Assembly (NCBI RefSeq): GCF_017086465.1
Contig: NZ_CP070961.1
Location: 3,410,001 to 3,474,000 of the forward strand
DNA: 64,000 bases
Reading direction: 5' to 3'
DNA from: Nocardioides sp. zg-1228
GTDB taxonomy: Bacteria; Actinomycetota; Actinomycetes; Propionibacteriales; Nocardioidaceae
Numbering within the stretch: the stretch's first letter is position 1; every line of letters starts with the position of its first letter. The notes under the pieces were generated by a model. The model saw nothing but the letters and a program-made list of their open reading frames with translations. It made no database searches and was not told the DNA's origin. Position numbers and translations under genes: made by a program. Below are positions 62,084-64,000 of this stretch, one piece after another.

Positions 62084-62342
62084 GCTGGAGAGCAGACGCG
62101 CTCTACGCCCGCAGTACTCCACCCGAAGGAAGGACAGCCGGGCTGCCGCGTGCTCGCGAACGCCTCTGTCGGGTCGTCGCCGCGCGAGCGGGTGCTGGCG
62201 CCGTGGTCCAGTGCTGGCACCGTTGTCCAACTGGTGCGCCACACCGGCGGAGACGACCCCGAAGCCATCACTCTCGGGCACGCCGCCCCTCTCAACCGGT
62301 TCTCCACACGCCGATGTCCGCGGTCGCGGCGAGCGTCCGGAC
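62084..62342. other. Intergenic spacer between two broken genes
   Basis: 259 bases with no reading frame of good codon quality and no clear hairpin. It contains the divergent promoters of the frameshifted secreted-protein gene and the truncated gene at 62343. Confidence 0.5.
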
Positions 62343-62785
62343 ATGACCACCGCCGACGGACCCGACAACGACCCCAACGGCCAGCCCGCCGCAGCGGACG
62401 CGGTTGACGTTGACGCGCTGCGAGCCGAACTGGCTGAGGCCAAGCGCATCGGCAGGTGGCTATACGACCGTGCGCCTGCTCTGCGGCTCTTCCTCGCAGA
62501 CGTGAGCGAGTGGCCCTGGCTCCTTGAGCCGGACCCAGCCGGGGAGCCTGCGCCGGCGCGGCTGACCGAGGCGGACCAGGACCGGACCGGCTTCTCTGTC
62601 GATGAGTTCGACCGGTCCCTCTACCGACTCATCCACACCGGCCTTGTGACAGGCGGCCAGCTGTCCGCGCGCTCGTTCGTCGAGACCGTCACCGACACGG
62701 GTATGGCCGCCGCCAGGATGCTCGACCGCGACGGGCAGCCCCTCCATGTCCTCCGCGCCGACCTGGCCGGGTTCACTGGGGGCGG
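62343..62785 (+). pseudogene. Truncated gene of unknown function
   Basis: ATG at 62343. About 147 codons of acceptable coding character (DVDALRAELAEAKRIGRWLY, FSVDEFDRSLYRLIHTGLVT) run to about 62785. There the frame loses its bias and another frame takes over. Codon use is less G/C-ended than in the neighbours. No family is recognised. The 3' part appears replaced by the TetR tail, so the encoded protein would end in about 90 residues of out-of-frame sequence. Confidence 0.5.
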
Positions 62786-62800
62786 ACTAGGGCACCGTCT

Positions 62801-63046
62801 GTGTCCCCGACGGCGCGTGGCCTGCTCGCCGGCAGCGACGAGTCGTTGGGCGGGGGGTCCCTGCTTCCGTCCCTCGCACCTGTGGTCGACGTCGCGGCGT
62901 ACCCTCTCGCGGTCAGGGTGGGCGCCGCGGCACAGGCGGCCAGACACGGTGAGCTCGGCGGCGACGACGCCTTCGGGTTCGGTCTCGAGTGCTCCCTGGA
63001 CGGCGTCGATGCCCTCATGGAGCGACGACGCGCCGAACGGACCTAG
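62801..63046 (+). pseudogene. C-terminal remnant of a TetR/AcrR regulator
   Basis: 81 residues with strong G/C third-position bias. The final segment GGDDAFGFGLECSLDGVDALMERR matches the last helices of TetR/AcrR regulators of the type ending FEFGLxxxLDGLEAL. The HTH half is absent; upstream sequence belongs to the truncated gene at 62343. It is therefore a 3' fragment left by a deletion or recombination at about 62785-62800. Confidence 0.65.
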
Positions 63047-63100
63047 ATGTACCTGGCCATCAGGTTGACCTGGACGGCACGGATCGATCGGTCGACGCAC

Positions 63101-63991
63101 CTAGCGGGTGAGCGTCGCCTCGACGTCGATCCGGCTGAGCTTCGCGGGGTTGCGGACGGCGTAGATCCGGGTGATCCGCCGGTCGTCGACGACGAACATG
63201 ACGGCCGTGTCGTGACCGTCCTCGAGTCCGACGATCCTGACGCCCGGGGACCCGTTGAGCAGGACCGGCACGACGGTGGCACCCGCCCCGAGCTTGGGGA
63301 ACGCCCGCAGCAGGTTCGCCACCTTCTTCGCGCCTGGGACCGGATGGGCGACCGCCTGGGCGATCCCGCCGCCGTCCGCCACCAGCACCACGTCGGGGGC
63401 GAGGACGTCGAGCAGGCCCTGCAGGTCGCCGCCGGCGACCGCCGCGAGGAACCGACCGACGACCTGCTCCTGCTCACTGCGGCTCACCTCCATCCGCGGT
63501 CGCCTGGCCGCGACGTGCTCCCGAGCCCGGTGGCCGATCTGGCGCACTGCCGCGGCCGACTTGTCGACCGCCTCCGCGATCTCGCCGTAGGGCACGTCGA
63601 ACACCTCGTGCAGGACGAAGACGGCGCGCTCGGTCGGGGTCAGCGTCTCGAGCACGGTGAGCATGGCGAAGGAGACGCTCTCGGCCAGCTCGACGTCGTC
63701 GGCGACGTCCGGTGCCGTCAGCAGCGGCTCGGGCAGCCACTCGCCGACGTACTCCTCACGCCGTCGCGCGTCGGCCCGGAGGCGGTCGAGCGCCTTGCGC
63801 GTGACCATCCGCACCAGGAACGCCCGCGGATCCCTGACCTCGGAGCGGGCATCCGCGCCGATGGCGTCCCAGCGGATCCAGGTCTCCTGGACGACGTCCT
63901 CGGCCGCCGAGGCCGATCCGAGCATCTCGTAGGCGACGGTGAAGAGCAGGCCGCGGTGGGTGACGAACGGGTCCTCCGGCACGGTCGTCAC
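63101..63991 (-). CDS. ECF41-type RNA polymerase sigma factor with SnoaL-like C-terminal domain
   Basis: 296 residues from a GTG at 63991, nine bases from the window end. Sigma-2 (about 10-75) and sigma-4 (about 105-165) are present. The ECF41 hallmarks are WLPEPL (85-90) in the linker, DGGG (206-209) and NPAKL (281-285) in the C-terminal NTF2/SnoaL-like domain, which modulates activity without an anti-sigma factor. ECF41 genes are normally next to a carboxymuconolactone decarboxylase or oxidoreductase; that partner would lie beyond the window. Confidence 0.93.
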   Translation of the reverse strand: MTTVPEDPFVTHRGLLFTVAYEMLGSASAAEDVVQETWIRWDAIGADARSEVRDPRAFLVRMVTRKALDRLRADARRREEYVGEWLPEPLLTAPDVADDVELAESVSFAMLTVLETLTPTERAVFVLHEVFDVPYGEIAEAVDKSAAAVRQIGHRAREHVAARRPRMEVSRSEQEQVVGRFLAAVAGGDLQGLLDVLAPDVVLVADGGGIAQAVAHPVPGAKKVANLLRAFPKLGAGATVVPVLLNGSPGVRIVGLEDGHDTAVMFVVDDRRITRIYAVRNPAKLSRIDVEATLTR

Positions 63992-64000
63992 CCTACGGCG

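Noticed and set aside
62785..62797. Possible att site: CTAGGGCACC resembles the tRNA-Arg 3' end CTGGGGCACC
   Set aside because: Only 9 of 10 bases match, with no extension into the T arm; chance is likely in this sequence.

Overview
This window comes from the chromosome of a very GC-rich actinobacterium, most likely Nocardioides or another member of the Nocardioidaceae. The evidence is the strong G/C third-position bias in every coding frame, frequent GTG and TTG starts, a LexA/SOS box of the Gram-positive type (CGAAC-N4-GTT), an RpfB-type resuscitation-promoting factor, a protein O-mannosyltransferase, an ECF41 sigma factor with its SnoaL-like tail, and the actinobacterial divisome pair Glp/GlpR. 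The taxon is inferred from gene content; no 16S rRNA gene is present.

Region by region. 0-5.4 kb: 5' part of an SDR gene, lexA with its SOS box, a LysR regulator divergent from a dehydrogenase/NTF2-like pair, an FAD-dependent reductase and a sulfotransferase. 5.5-14.8 kb: DinG-type helicase, a 43-residue membrane protein, a fused SecDF, a secreted M14 carboxypeptidase, HflX and a NYN-domain protein. 15-24.3 kb: SDR, dapF, gamma-glutamyltransferase, a DHFR-like reductase, miaA, a NUDIX hydrolase, an AbiEi/DUF559-type gene bracketed by 84-bp direct repeats, miaB and a 2H phosphoesterase. 24.4-29.7 kb: gluABCD-type amino-acid uptake operon, then tam (trans-aconitate methyltransferase) divergent from a TamR-like MarR regulator. 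29.8-41.8 kb: ABC-F ATPase, flotillin/NfeD pair, ispE-rsmA-rpf-tatD-rsmI, and divergent pmt. 41.9-47.5 kb: molybdopterin oxidoreductase with its reductase, then a divergent pair of a cytoplasmic subtilisin-type peptidase and a TPR-CHAT protease. 47.5-53.7 kb: tRNA-Ala, then UGPase-glp-moaC-mog-GNAT-glpR on the minus strand, which resembles the mycobacterial Rv0993-Rv0996 locus. 53.7-59.5 kb: membrane-anchored penicillin-acylase-family hydrolase, FmdB-type zinc ribbon, SAF-domain protein, MscL and an LCP-family ligase. 59.6-63.05 kb: an eroded accessory patch around tRNA-Arg with a stop-interrupted membrane gene, a frameshifted secreted protein, a truncated ORF joined to a TetR tail, and a small intact gene with its own SOS box. 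The window ends in an ECF41 sigma factor.

Most genes are housekeeping: tRNA modification (miaA, miaB), rRNA modification (rsmA, rsmI), isoprenoid and lysine precursors (ispE, dapF), molybdenum cofactor, envelope. The accessory interest lies in three places: the S8/CHAT protease pair; a family of double-hairpin repeats in four copies, two of which bracket the DUF559 gene; and the decayed tRNA-Arg neighbourhood with its SOS-controlled, apparently leaderless small gene. No CRISPR array, transposase, integrase or rRNA operon was seen. No gene-free stretch exceeds about 300 bases; the longest is the 36972-37259 leader of rpf.
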